NCBI GenBank assembly: GCA_944376125.1
Contig: CALWBQ010000016.1
Location: 118,560-182,559 of the forward strand
DNA: 64,000 bases
Direction: 5' to 3'
From: an uncultured Lachnospiraceae bacterium
Lineage (GTDB): Bacteria > Bacillota > Clostridia > Lachnospirales > Lachnospiraceae
In this document: positions 1 through 7,218 of the stretch, piece after piece
How positions within the stretch are numbered: position 1 is the first letter of the stretch
How the letters are laid out: every line of letters begins with the position of its first letter
Position numbers and translations under genes: made by a program
The notes under the pieces: generated by a model
What the model saw: only the letters and a program-made list of their open reading frames with translations
Databases searched by the model: none
Told to the model about the DNA's origin: nothing

Positions 1-8
1 GATTTAAA

Positions 9-1274
9 CTAATATAGACTCATAAATGCCGGAACTACCACAATTACCATGACAATGACCAGCAGCATAAACATCGGCAGCAGCAGTTTAGTTCCAGCCT
101 CCTCCCCCTGCTTTCTTGCAAGATTTTTCCTTTCTTCAAAAGCCTCCGACACATCATCCTCCAGCATCTGCCTTAGATTCTTCAGACCGGTCTTCCGATT
201 CTGCTCCAGCAGGCTGCTCAGCTTCAGGTAGGGCCGCAGCCCGCACCGTCTCCCAAATTGGCGAAATGCCTCGCTCTCTGAAATGCCTCTGCCAAAGTCT
301 GCACAAGTTCGCAGAATTTCCTCATAAACCGGTTTCTTTCCCTTCCGGCCATTCCGGATCCGCTGTTCCTGGTAATCCTCGGCCATCCTCTCCCATGCTG
401 TCCGGACCGTCATACCTGCCCCCAGATAGATCTGCAGCTTTGAGACCACCTCTGAATACTCCAGTAAGAGGAGCTCTTTTCTTTTTTTCTCCTGCTCATT
501 CTTTCTCAGGGGAGCCTCCGCCCCGTAAAGGACTGCCGCTGCCAGCCCCATAAGCAGAATCAGCCATGTACTCCCATCTGGTTTCATTCGGTAGGACAGA
601 GAGACACCGTCAAATTCTTTTGGCAGCACCAGGCTCTTCTCCTCTCTACTGTCCTCTTCTTCATCTGCAATCAACTGTGACAGCTCCATCATTCGGCGCT
701 GTTCCGGCGTGTATGCCGGCGGCAGCAGCCGTATAGGAAGCTGAAAGGTACTTTCTCCGACCTCATCTGAAATCACAACTGTCAAAGTGACATTCTCTCC
801 CTCCTCTGCTATATCTTGGCTGTTAACATTCCCAAAACTGTCTATCTTTTCGGGGGCCTCCGATTCCCACTCTATCTGAACCCCTCGTTCCTCCAGCCGG
901 CTGATCAAATTCAGATCTGACCGCACCTCCCTCAGAGAAAGATTGTCCTGCAAAATTAGAGATGGCAGCTGTTCCATAACTCTCCTCCGGTTTTCTCTGG
1001 CCTCCGCCTCCTCCGGTCTTCTGCTGTTAACCAACACTTCTATAGGAACTTCTTTTTCTGTAAGTCCCTTTACCAAAACTTCATAGCATACCTCCCCACC
1101 GCCTGGATCTCCTCTTTCAATCACCCCATCTTCTACTGTTTGCCCGCCATTCATCCATTGGGCGGCGCCGAACAATGCAACGGAAGCCGCTATGCAGACA
1201 ATCTGCCCCTTTTTTACACGCATCCTCTTCACTGGAGAGTTCTTTCTCTCCTGCTCTGCAGTCTGCCGCCTCAT
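9..1274 (-). CDS. Flp pilus assembly inner-membrane protein, TadC-like, with an N-terminal Ig-like region
   Basis: This is the second GspF/TadC-type platform protein of a Flp (Tad) type IV pilus machine; it would sit in the cytoplasmic membrane with TadB and be driven by the TadA ATPase. The 421-residue product has a membrane segment near residues 24-40, an extracytoplasmic stretch at about 95-185 whose spacing (LSLREVRSDLNL, IEWESEAPEKI, GNV) resembles degenerate bacterial Ig-like domains, a second membrane segment near 236-255, a T2SSF-like cytoplasmic helical region (YLGAGMTVRTAWERM) and a C-terminal hydrophobic segment near 398-418. It is the last gene of this operon visible; the pilin and minor pseudopilin genes would be expected beyond the left edge. 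The Ig-like assignment is by pattern only. Confidence 0.8.
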   Translation of the reverse strand: MRRQTAEQERKNSPVKRMRVKKGQIVCIAASVALFGAAQWMNGGQTVEDGVIERGDPGGGEVCYEVLVKGLTEKEVPIEVLVNSRRPEEAEARENRRRVMEQLPSLILQDNLSLREVRSDLNLISRLEERGVQIEWESEAPEKIDSFGNVNSQDIAEEGENVTLTVVISDEVGESTFQLPIRLLPPAYTPEQRRMMELSQLIADEEEDSREEKSLVLPKEFDGVSLSYRMKPDGSTWLILLMGLAAAVLYGAEAPLRKNEQEKKRKELLLLEYSEVVSKLQIYLGAGMTVRTAWERMAEDYQEQRIRNGRKGKKPVYEEILRTCADFGRGISESEAFRQFGRRCGLRPYLKLSSLLEQNRKTGLKNLRQMLEDDVSEAFEERKNLARKQGEEAGTKLLLPMFMLLVIVMVIVVVPAFMSLY

Positions 1275-1334
1275 TCACTTTTTCACCTCCTCTTGCCTCC
1301 CCTGAAACCCCGCCCAAATCCTTCCTTTCGATTT

Positions 1335-2075
1335 TCAGGAAACAGTAATATCCAGAATCCGCTCTGAGATCCAATACGCCGCTGCATACACTGCCAGACA
1401 TCCAGTCATAACCATCTTTCCCGCGGCAGTAGTATACATCTGGTCAAAAAATCCTGGCGAGGTGACATCTACATACAAAATAATCAGAAAAGGCAGCAGA
1501 TTCATAATTTTCTGCTCAAATCTCCTGGATGCCGTCATCGTCTGAATTTCTTCGTGAACCTGTATCTTATCCCGGATCGATTCTGCTGTCCGGTTCATAA
1601 TCGCTACCATATCTCCCCCGCTTCTCTTTGCCACTATAAAGACCTGGGCAAAGCTGGCAATCTCTTCCACTCCGCTCCTGTCTGCAAAATCTCTCAGCAC
1701 CTCCTCTGCTGTACAGTTCAGCCTAATCTGCTTTGCCATATAAGCGAACTCTCTCACCAGCATCCCCTGGCGGCCGTACATGGCAGCCAGCTCTCTGACA
1801 CTGGCATCCAACGCATTTTCCATAGAATAACCTGCGCCCATCAGAGCAGCCAGCACCAAAATTCCCTCTTTAAATTCACTTTTCAGCGCTTCCTTTCTCT
1901 GCCTGCACAGCTCTTTTTTATGCCAAAAGGGATAGGCCAGCCCAAACGGCGCTAAAACCGCAAATGCCAAAAAGTTCCGATAAAAAGCATAGGCCACCAG
2001 AGCACAGGCCCCGATCCCCTCCAAAGTAAAAACTGCCCACTGGCCAGGCCGAAGACTGTACTTGTCATACCTCAT
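1335..2075 (-). CDS. Flp pilus assembly protein TadB-like (type II secretion F domain)
   Basis: TadB-type platform protein of the Flp pilus. It shows paired N-terminal membrane segments (AVFTLEGIGACALVAYAF, FLAFAVLAPFGLAYPF), a cytoplasmic T2SSF helical bundle (LAALMGAGYSMENAL, FAQVFIVAKRSGGDM, EQKIMNLLPFLIILYVD) and C-terminal hydrophobic helices. I chose the ATG at 2075, which overlaps the end of tadA by 11 bases (translational coupling) and gives a 246-residue protein beginning MRYDKY. An in-frame ATG at 2102 is also possible. A much longer reading back to 2228 would overlap tadA by more than 160 bases and adds only charged, tadA-antiframe-like sequence, so I rejected it. Confidence 0.85.
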   Translation of the reverse strand: MRYDKYSLRPGQWAVFTLEGIGACALVAYAFYRNFLAFAVLAPFGLAYPFWHKKELCRQRKEALKSEFKEGILVLAALMGAGYSMENALDASVRELAAMYGRQGMLVREFAYMAKQIRLNCTAEEVLRDFADRSGVEEIASFAQVFIVAKRSGGDMVAIMNRTAESIRDKIQVHEEIQTMTASRRFEQKIMNLLPFLIILYVDVTSPGFFDQMYTTAAGKMVMTGCLAVYAAAYWISERILDITVS

Positions 2076-3333
2076 AGCCTGCGGCGGCGAGTTTTGAGAC
2101 ATTTTTGAGCTCGCCGACTTTTTTAAGTGTACCTTCCACTGGCCACTGGCTCCGCGTTTCTCCTTCCCGGCCGTCTTCCCTGCGCTTCTCTTCAAACCGG
2201 TACAAGGGATAAACTGCAATCTCCCCATTTTCCACTCCTCCTACCTCTTCGATCGCCAGAACTCTCCGGCTCCTGTCCCGGAGTCTGCCCAAATGCACCA
2301 GTATGTCGATGGCCGAACTGATCTGGCTGCGCACTGCCATGAGAGGAATATCTGCCGCTGTCAGCACCATTGTCTCCAGACGGCTCAGCATATCGCGCGG
2401 GCTGTTTCCGTGTCCTGTCGACATACTCCCATCATGTCCTGTATTCATAACCTGCAGCATATCAAGCGCCTCCCCTCCCCGCACCTCCCCGACAATAATG
2501 CGGCTCGGGTTCATCCTCAACGATGCCTTCAGCAGATCCCGGATCGTCACCTCTCCCTCCCCCTCACTGTTGGCATTTCTGGTCTCCAGTCTCACCAGGT
2601 TGGGAATCTGCTGTATCTGAAGCTCCGCCGAATCCTCGATAGTGATAATCCTTTCTTCGGAAGGAATCATCCCGGAAAGGGCATTTAAAAATGTGCTTTT
2701 TCCAGAATTCGTTCCCCCGCTGATAAAAATATTGTAGCCAGCAGCCACCAGCTTTCCTAAAAAATCCACGGCCTCCTGGGTAATGGATCCTAACTTTACT
2801 AACTTGGGAAGGGTAATGGGCTCCGGAAACTTTCGGATCGTGATCACCGGCCCATCCATAGCAACTGGAGGAAGAACAATGTGAACTCTTGACCCGTCCT
2901 CCAGCCTGGCATCTACAATGGGGGAAGCGGTATTGACAATCCGATTTACACGGCTGACAATCTGCTGTATCATATCTTCCAACTGCTCCAGGCTCTCAAA
3001 CCCTCCATCCCACTGCTCCGTTCGCCCCAGACGTTCTACAAAAATTCGTTCGGTTCCATTTACCATAATCTCCGTCACATCTGGGTCATCCACCAGCTCC
3101 TGGAGAATGTCCAGGCGGCGAAAAGAATCAAACAGACGGCGGCGCAGTCTTTCTCTTGCCGCCAGAGGCAGATAAGCGAACCGCCCATAAGCAAAAATCT
3201 CCTCATCAATTACTTCCAGGAGTGCCTCATCGCTGAGGCTTGGCTGCTCCTGGAGAATCTTCATAATCGTTTTTTTCAGGTCTGCAGCAGCCTCCCCTGC
3301 TGCAGCTGGTATATTATTCTGGATTCTGCTCAT
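2065..3333 (-). CDS. tadA: Flp pilus assembly ATPase TadA (CpaF family, type II/IV secretion ATPase)
   Basis: Hexameric traffic ATPase that powers Flp pilus assembly from the cytoplasmic face. The 422-residue protein carries the family N-terminal domain (VDDPDVTEIMVNG), the Walker A motif GGTNSGKST with its lysine at about residue 212, the Asp box ITIEDSAELQ, the Walker B-like segment NPSRIIVGEVRG and the His box TGHDGSMSTGHGNSP. All catalytic motifs appear intact and the length is normal for CpaF/TadA. Its start overlaps the end of the upstream TadZ-like gene by 20 bases and its stop overlaps tadB, so the genes are tightly coupled. Confidence 0.95.
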   Translation of the reverse strand: MSRIQNNIPAAAGEAAADLKKTIMKILQEQPSLSDEALLEVIDEEIFAYGRFAYLPLAARERLRRRLFDSFRRLDILQELVDDPDVTEIMVNGTERIFVERLGRTEQWDGGFESLEQLEDMIQQIVSRVNRIVNTASPIVDARLEDGSRVHIVLPPVAMDGPVITIRKFPEPITLPKLVKLGSITQEAVDFLGKLVAAGYNIFISGGTNSGKSTFLNALSGMIPSEERIITIEDSAELQIQQIPNLVRLETRNANSEGEGEVTIRDLLKASLRMNPSRIIVGEVRGGEALDMLQVMNTGHDGSMSTGHGNSPRDMLSRLETMVLTAADIPLMAVRSQISSAIDILVHLGRLRDRSRRVLAIEEVGGVENGEIAVYPLYRFEEKRREDGREGETRSQWPVEGTLKKVGELKNVSKLAAAGYEV

Positions 3334-4324
3334 TGACCGGCCCTCTCAGAAGCCTCCGCACATAGTCCCCCAGCTCTCCCCAGATCAGTTGTTCCAGATA
3401 ATCCTCCCTGCGGCTGAAATTGCTGTGGTAGGGAAGTTTCAGCTTTTGAATCCGCTTCTTCAGACTCTGACGCCCCGAGTCCTCCAGATACTCTTCAAAT
3501 ATCTCGATTTTTGCCGCAGAGATAACATCCTCTTTGATAGGCATGTACACAGTCTGACACCCGTCTAAAATCTCAGCGGCCAGTCTCCCAAACTGCCCGA
3601 TATCGGCAATCACCGCATCGTACACTCCTTCTCTGGACAGACAGGACAAAAAACCTGTAACGGTCTCCGCAGTCACATTGGCCAGATCCTCTGGATAACG
3701 GGCAGGAGCTATGTAGTCAAGTCCTCCCCATGTATAGACCATGGTTGCCAGTTTAACCCAGTTATAGTTGCCCTGCCGATAATAATAAAGCGCATCCGAC
3801 AGATTTCCTTTAAAGCTCTCAGGCATCAGCTTTGCCAGAGCAGAGCAGTCCTCCAGATTTAGGTACAGCACCTTATGATCCCGGGACATAATCTGTCCCA
3901 GCGCCAGGCAAAATGATGTCTTCAGACAGCGGTTCACCGGAGAATATACACCAATGAGCCTTGCCGGAGTCCCTGTTGCAGAGGTCTCCGCTTCTGGAAC
4001 CGCTGCATAGCACGCCATTACTTCCCGCAAAATTCCCTCTGCAGACTGATATTTATATATACTGGTCTGACCCTTCTCCACCGGAAGCAGTTCCCCATCT
4101 GACAGAGTCAAGATCTGACGGGCAGGACAATCTTTTACCAACTCTCTGGCCCCCACATCTACCAGCAAAATTTCTACCGGATTTTCTTCCATATATCGCT
4201 TCAGTCTCTCAATAGACGTAAATGCAATAATGGTAAAGGGAACTGTCTCCTTTTGATTTGCCACTTTCGCAAATCGGTCGGCATAAAAAGGGTCTACATC
4301 ATACACTGCGATCACTCGCTTCAT
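3314..4324 (-). CDS. TadZ/CpaE-like pilus localisation ATPase (MinD/ParA superfamily)
   Basis: Probable TadZ/CpaE-type protein that positions the Flp pilus machinery. The first ~100 residues look like an atypical receiver domain (MKRVIAVYDVDPFYADRF, VEILLVDVGA). From about residue 120 a MinD/ParA-like fold begins with GVYSPVNRCLKTSF, where the usual deviant Walker A glycines and signature lysine are replaced but the KTS core is kept. YLNLED and YDAVIADIGQ follow as the A' and Walker B-like strands. ATP turnover may therefore be weak or lost, as reported for other TadZ proteins. It lies directly upstream of tadA and 37 bases downstream of the prepilin peptidase. Confidence 0.75.
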   Translation of the reverse strand: MKRVIAVYDVDPFYADRFAKVANQKETVPFTIIAFTSIERLKRYMEENPVEILLVDVGARELVKDCPARQILTLSDGELLPVEKGQTSIYKYQSAEGILREVMACYAAVPEAETSATGTPARLIGVYSPVNRCLKTSFCLALGQIMSRDHKVLYLNLEDCSALAKLMPESFKGNLSDALYYYRQGNYNWVKLATMVYTWGGLDYIAPARYPEDLANVTAETVTGFLSCLSREGVYDAVIADIGQFGRLAAEILDGCQTVYMPIKEDVISAAKIEIFEEYLEDSGRQSLKKRIQKLKLPYHSNFSRREDYLEQLIWGELGDYVRRLLRGPVNEQNPE

Positions 4325-4361
4325 AATCTATCTTTCCTCCATATCTGTTTTCTCCAGAGAA

Positions 4362-4868
4362 TCACCGCAGTCCTCCCAAACAGGCTGCCGCCAAAAAACC
4401 TCCCGCCATGCAGACAGCCAGGGGTACTGTCGCCTGATATCCTTCCTCCTCTATCTTGTAGTAAGGAATTCTCTGTCTTGTTTGAATTGTTTGCCTGATC
4501 CAGGCATACAGATGGGCCATTCGCTGCAGTCCCTGCCTCTGAAAACAGAGTTTTCCCAAGGACCACAATGCCCCGATGACAAACCCGGCCGCAATCGTAA
4601 AAAGACCAGCCCGGATTCCCAGAAATCCGCATGTCAGAGCCATCAGTTTACAGTCTCCAGCCCCAATCATCCGGAAATAGAATAAAAGAAAACTTCCACT
4701 GGCCGTAGCTGCGGCTGCGGCCAAAAAAAACGCAAAGCGCTGCGGCCCGCTAAAGGCAGCCAGAACCAGCCAAAACAGCAGCCAGCTATTGGGAATCTTG
4801 TGAATAAAAAAATCCCAGGCCGCAGCTCCTGCCAGCAGCGCTCCTGCTTCTAACAGCCATATGTCAAT
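4362..4868 (-). CDS. Prepilin peptidase (TadV/CpaA, A24 family), non-ATG start
   Basis: Membrane aspartic peptidase that would process the Flp prepilin. Reading the frame upstream of the internal TTG at 4724 reveals the first catalytic motif, WDFFIHKIPN, and further downstream lies the second, MIGAGDCKLM. These are the two aspartates of A24 peptidases, so the gene must begin well before 4724. The stop codon bounding the frame is at 4884-4886. A strong Shine-Dalgarno sequence (AAGGAGGGGAGG, about 4872-4883) precedes an ATT codon at 4868-4866, giving about 168 residues, normal for CpaA. No in-frame ATG, GTG or TTG exists between the SD and the first active-site Asp, so initiation must use ATT or another rare codon such as the CTG at 4856. 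First gene of the pilus operon in this window. Confidence 0.75.
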   Translation of the reverse strand: MDIWLLEAGALLAGAAAWDFFIHKIPNSWLLFWLVLAAFSGPQRFAFFLAAAAATASGSFLLFYFRMIGAGDCKLMALTCGFLGIRAGLFTIAAGFVIGALWSLGKLCFQRQGLQRMAHLYAWIRQTIQTRQRIPYYKIEEEGYQATVPLAVCMAGGFLAAACLGGLR

Positions 4869-5129
4869 ACTCCTCCCCTCCTTTCACCGTTTCCGTTCAA
4901 TAAATTTTTCAGCAGTTTTTGAAATCTTCGCCTGATAAAGGCCGATACCGGTATCCCCGGCATAATATATGATAATAAGAATTTGAAGTGTGACTCTATT
5001 ATGCCTTCTTTAGGCCGATTTGTCAACCCTGTTTTTTATTTTTATTTCTGCACCCAGGGACAGCTCCGCATGTATATAAAATTCTATCTTCTCACCCCGC
5101 TGGTTTTTGTACTTTTTGCATATTTTTCA

Positions 5130-5185
5130 TTGACGTTTTGCCGTGATAATGGTAAAATATGCTTGGTTTAATTTTTTAAACCAAG
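5130..5185 (+). promoter_or_regulatory. Promoter and palindromic operator candidate upstream of the ArsR-type gene
   Basis: A sigma-A promoter is visible: TTGACG at 5130-5135, 17-base spacer, TAAAAT at 5153-5158. At the expected start site lies a perfect 10-bp inverted repeat, CTTGGTTTAA (5162-5171) and TTAAACCAAG (5176-5185), which runs into the Shine-Dalgarno sequence. Its location fits an autoregulatory operator for the ArsR-family protein encoded next. The rest of the 4869-5197 spacer, which also serves the leftward pilus operon, holds a 12-bp palindrome GATACCGGTATC at 4944-4955 and no convincing gene. Confidence 0.65.
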
Positions 5186-5197
5186 GAGGGGCAGCGC

Positions 5198-5533
5198 ATG
5201 GATGAACTGACTAATCTAAAAAAGCAATTCTATGACTGTATGCCTCTTTTTATTGCCCTGGGAGATGAAGTTCGGCTGGGTATCGTAGCTGCTCTTTCAA
5301 ATTCCTTTTCCGATGGCCGGCAAGGGATGAATGTAAACGAAATTACCCAAAAGACCAGTCTCTCCCGTCCTGCAGTCTCCCATCATCTGAAAATATTGAA
5401 GGATGCTGGTTTTATCTCCTCCCGTCAGGAAGGGACTTCTAACGTCTATTTTCTAACCATAGAGGAGCCTACCCGGCAGCTGATGGAGCTGGGACGTCTG
5501 CTCCAAAAAAACTTCATGGAATCTGAACCATGA
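5198..5533 (+). CDS. ArsR-family winged-helix transcriptional regulator
   Basis: Small dimeric repressor of the ArsR/SmtB type (111 residues). The winged helix-turn-helix is clear at about residues 45-85 (NEITQKTSLSRPAVSHHLKILKDAGFISSRQEG). The metal-binding cysteine motif ELCVCDL of ArsR and CadC is absent, and the protein has only one cysteine (Cys13), so metal sensing is not indicated and the ligand is unknown. It begins with ATG after a good SD (AAGGAGGGG) and is preceded by its own promoter with a palindrome. The DUF2508 gene follows 55 bases downstream. Confidence 0.85.
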   Translation: MDELTNLKKQFYDCMPLFIALGDEVRLGIVAALSNSFSDGRQGMNVNEITQKTSLSRPAVSHHLKILKDAGFISSRQEGTSNVYFLTIEEPTRQLMELGRLLQKNFMESEP

Positions 5534-5588
5534 ATAATTTTCCATTTCCCAGTTATACTAACATTATCAAAAACTGGGAGATGATGAA

Positions 5589-5807
5589 ATGATCCGACTG
5601 CGGAAAAAAGGCGCTTCTTTCTCTATAGAGAATCAGCTTCTCCTTGCAGAGATTGAGCGCAGCAAACGCGCTATTTTATCGGCGCAGAACCAATTTGAGC
5701 AGGTGGTGGATCCCACCTTAATTGACTGCTATATCTACGAATTAAACGCAGCACAGCTGCGCTATCAGTTTCTCCTGAGAAGGCTGAAAAGTCAGGAGAC
5801 AGCATGA
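5589..5807 (+). CDS. DUF2508 (YaaL-like) small protein
   Basis: A 72-residue, mostly helical, soluble protein matching the DUF2508/YaaL pattern: an N-terminal basic segment, a heptad-rich helix (ENQLLLAEIERSKRAILSAQNQFEQV), the family signature VDPTLIDCYIYELNAAQLRYQFLLRRLK and a short tail. Function of the family is not established. The spacer before it contains a short inverted repeat (CCCAGTT at 5547 and AACTGGG near 5572) just upstream of the SD, which could make a hairpin. It may be cotranscribed with the ArsR gene. Confidence 0.75.
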   Translation: MIRLRKKGASFSIENQLLLAEIERSKRAILSAQNQFEQVVDPTLIDCYIYELNAAQLRYQFLLRRLKSQETA

Positions 5808-5859
5808 GCCATGCTTTTTTCATCCCGCTCATGCATAAATGTTTAGGAGGTTAAGCACC

Positions 5860-7197
5860 ATGAGTACTTGGTATGAAAAAAGCGTATTTTATCACATGTA
5901 TCCCCTTGGCATGACCGGAGCCCCGAAAGAGAACCTTGGCGACCATGTTGAACATCGGTTTCAAGAATTGGACCAGTGGATCCCCCACATCCGTTCCCTG
6001 GGATGCACTGCCGTCTACATTGGGCCTCTTTTTCAGTCCAGCACCCACGGTTATGATACCTGGGATTACAAAAAAGTGGATCGGCGCCTGGGGGATAATG
6101 GTGATTTTAAAACTTTTACAGACCTCTGCCACAAATCCGGCATAAAAGTGGTCGTAGACGGCGTCTTCAATCACACCGGGAGAGAATTTTTTGCCTTCCG
6201 GGATATTCAGGACAAACGGTGGGATTCCCCCTATAAGGACTGGTACAAGGGCGTTAATTTTGGCTGGAACAGCCCCAAAGGCGACCCCTTCGGGTATGAA
6301 GCCTGGCAGGGACACTTCGAACTCCCCTGCCTGAATCTTCAAAATCCGGCAGTCAGACAGTATCTCTTTGATGTCGTCCGATTCTGGATCGATGAATTTG
6401 ATATTGATGGAATCCGTCTGGACTGCGCCAATGTCCTTGACTTTGGATTCATGGAAGAACTTCGGCGGGAAACTGAACAAATGAAAACGGATTTCTGGCT
6501 TATGGGGGAAGTGATTCACGGTGATTACTCTCGCTGGGTCAATCCAAAAATGCTCCATTCTGTCACAAATTATGAACTCCACAAAAGCCTGTATTCTGGA
6601 TTTAATGACCATAACTTCTTTGAAATTGCCCACAACGTCCGGCGTCTGGAGGCTATCGGCAGGGATCTGTACACCTTTGTGGACAATCACGATGAAGACC
6701 GGATCGCCAGCAAATTGAAAAATAAAGACCATTTGTTTCCTATCTATCTCTGTCTCTTCACCCTGCCCGGAATACCTTCTGTCTATTACGGAGGCGAGTG
6801 GGCCGTCGAAGGCCAGAGAACAAATTGGAGTGATGAAGCTCTCCGGCCATGTATTTCCATCAGTGAGGCTGCGGCACGCCACTGTCAGCTCACAGACCAG
6901 ATCGCACTGCTGGGCAAAATTCACACAGAAGAGCCGGCGTTTCACCATGGCCGCTACCAGGAACTGCTCCTCACCAACCGCCAGTATGCCTACGCCCGCC
7001 ACAGTGACGATGGCTTAGCCGTTATTATAGCTGTAAACAACGATGAACATTCTGCTGATATCACCGTACCGATGCCCGTACAGGCCGATGAATATATTGA
7101 TCTTTTCACAGGCTTTTCCGCACCGGTACAGGAAAATAAAATCACTCTGTCTTTGAATCCCTGCAGCGGAACTATCCTGAAGCTCTGCAGAAACTAA
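5860..7197 (+). CDS. GH13 alpha-amylase family glycosidase
   Basis: Cytoplasmic (no signal peptide) alpha-glucan hydrolase of family GH13, 445 residues. The four conserved regions are present: DGVFNHTG, GIRLDCANV with the nucleophile Asp188, GEVIHG with the acid/base Glu217, and VDNHDEDR with the transition-state stabiliser Asp278. A short C-terminal beta domain (VIIAVNNDEHSADI) follows. The start at 5860 is preferred because AGGAGG at 5845-5850 is correctly spaced; a longer reading from 5839 would contain the SD itself. The product is closest in style to maltodextrin-acting enzymes, but substrate cannot be read from sequence alone. The branching enzyme gene follows 21 bases later, so the two probably act on the same storage glucan. 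Confidence 0.9.
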   Translation: MSTWYEKSVFYHMYPLGMTGAPKENLGDHVEHRFQELDQWIPHIRSLGCTAVYIGPLFQSSTHGYDTWDYKKVDRRLGDNGDFKTFTDLCHKSGIKVVVDGVFNHTGREFFAFRDIQDKRWDSPYKDWYKGVNFGWNSPKGDPFGYEAWQGHFELPCLNLQNPAVRQYLFDVVRFWIDEFDIDGIRLDCANVLDFGFMEELRRETEQMKTDFWLMGEVIHGDYSRWVNPKMLHSVTNYELHKSLYSGFNDHNFFEIAHNVRRLEAIGRDLYTFVDNHDEDRIASKLKNKDHLFPIYLCLFTLPGIPSVYYGGEWAVEGQRTNWSDEALRPCISISEAAARHCQLTDQIALLGKIHTEEPAFHHGRYQELLLTNRQYAYARHSDDGLAVIIAVNNDEHSADITVPMPVQADEYIDLFTGFSAPVQENKITLSLNPCSGTILKLCRN

Positions 7198-7218
7198 AGG
7201 CAGAAGGGAGGAATCATC

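Noticed and set aside
2065..2228. TadB reading extended into tadA (start at 2228)
   Set aside because: Would overlap tadA by over 160 bases and add residues with no TadB similarity; starts at 2075 or 2102 are sufficient.
4321..4632. 103-residue minus-strand frame overlapping the prepilin peptidase
   Set aside because: Alternate frame of the peptidase, which carries both catalytic Asp motifs in the other frame.
4983..5171. 62-residue plus-strand frame before the ArsR gene
   Set aside because: It covers the promoter and half of the palindrome of the ArsR gene, has no SD and matches no family.
5851..7002. Long minus-strand open frame (383 codons) under the amylase gene
   Set aside because: Antisense shadow of the GH13 gene, whose catalytic motifs are all intact.
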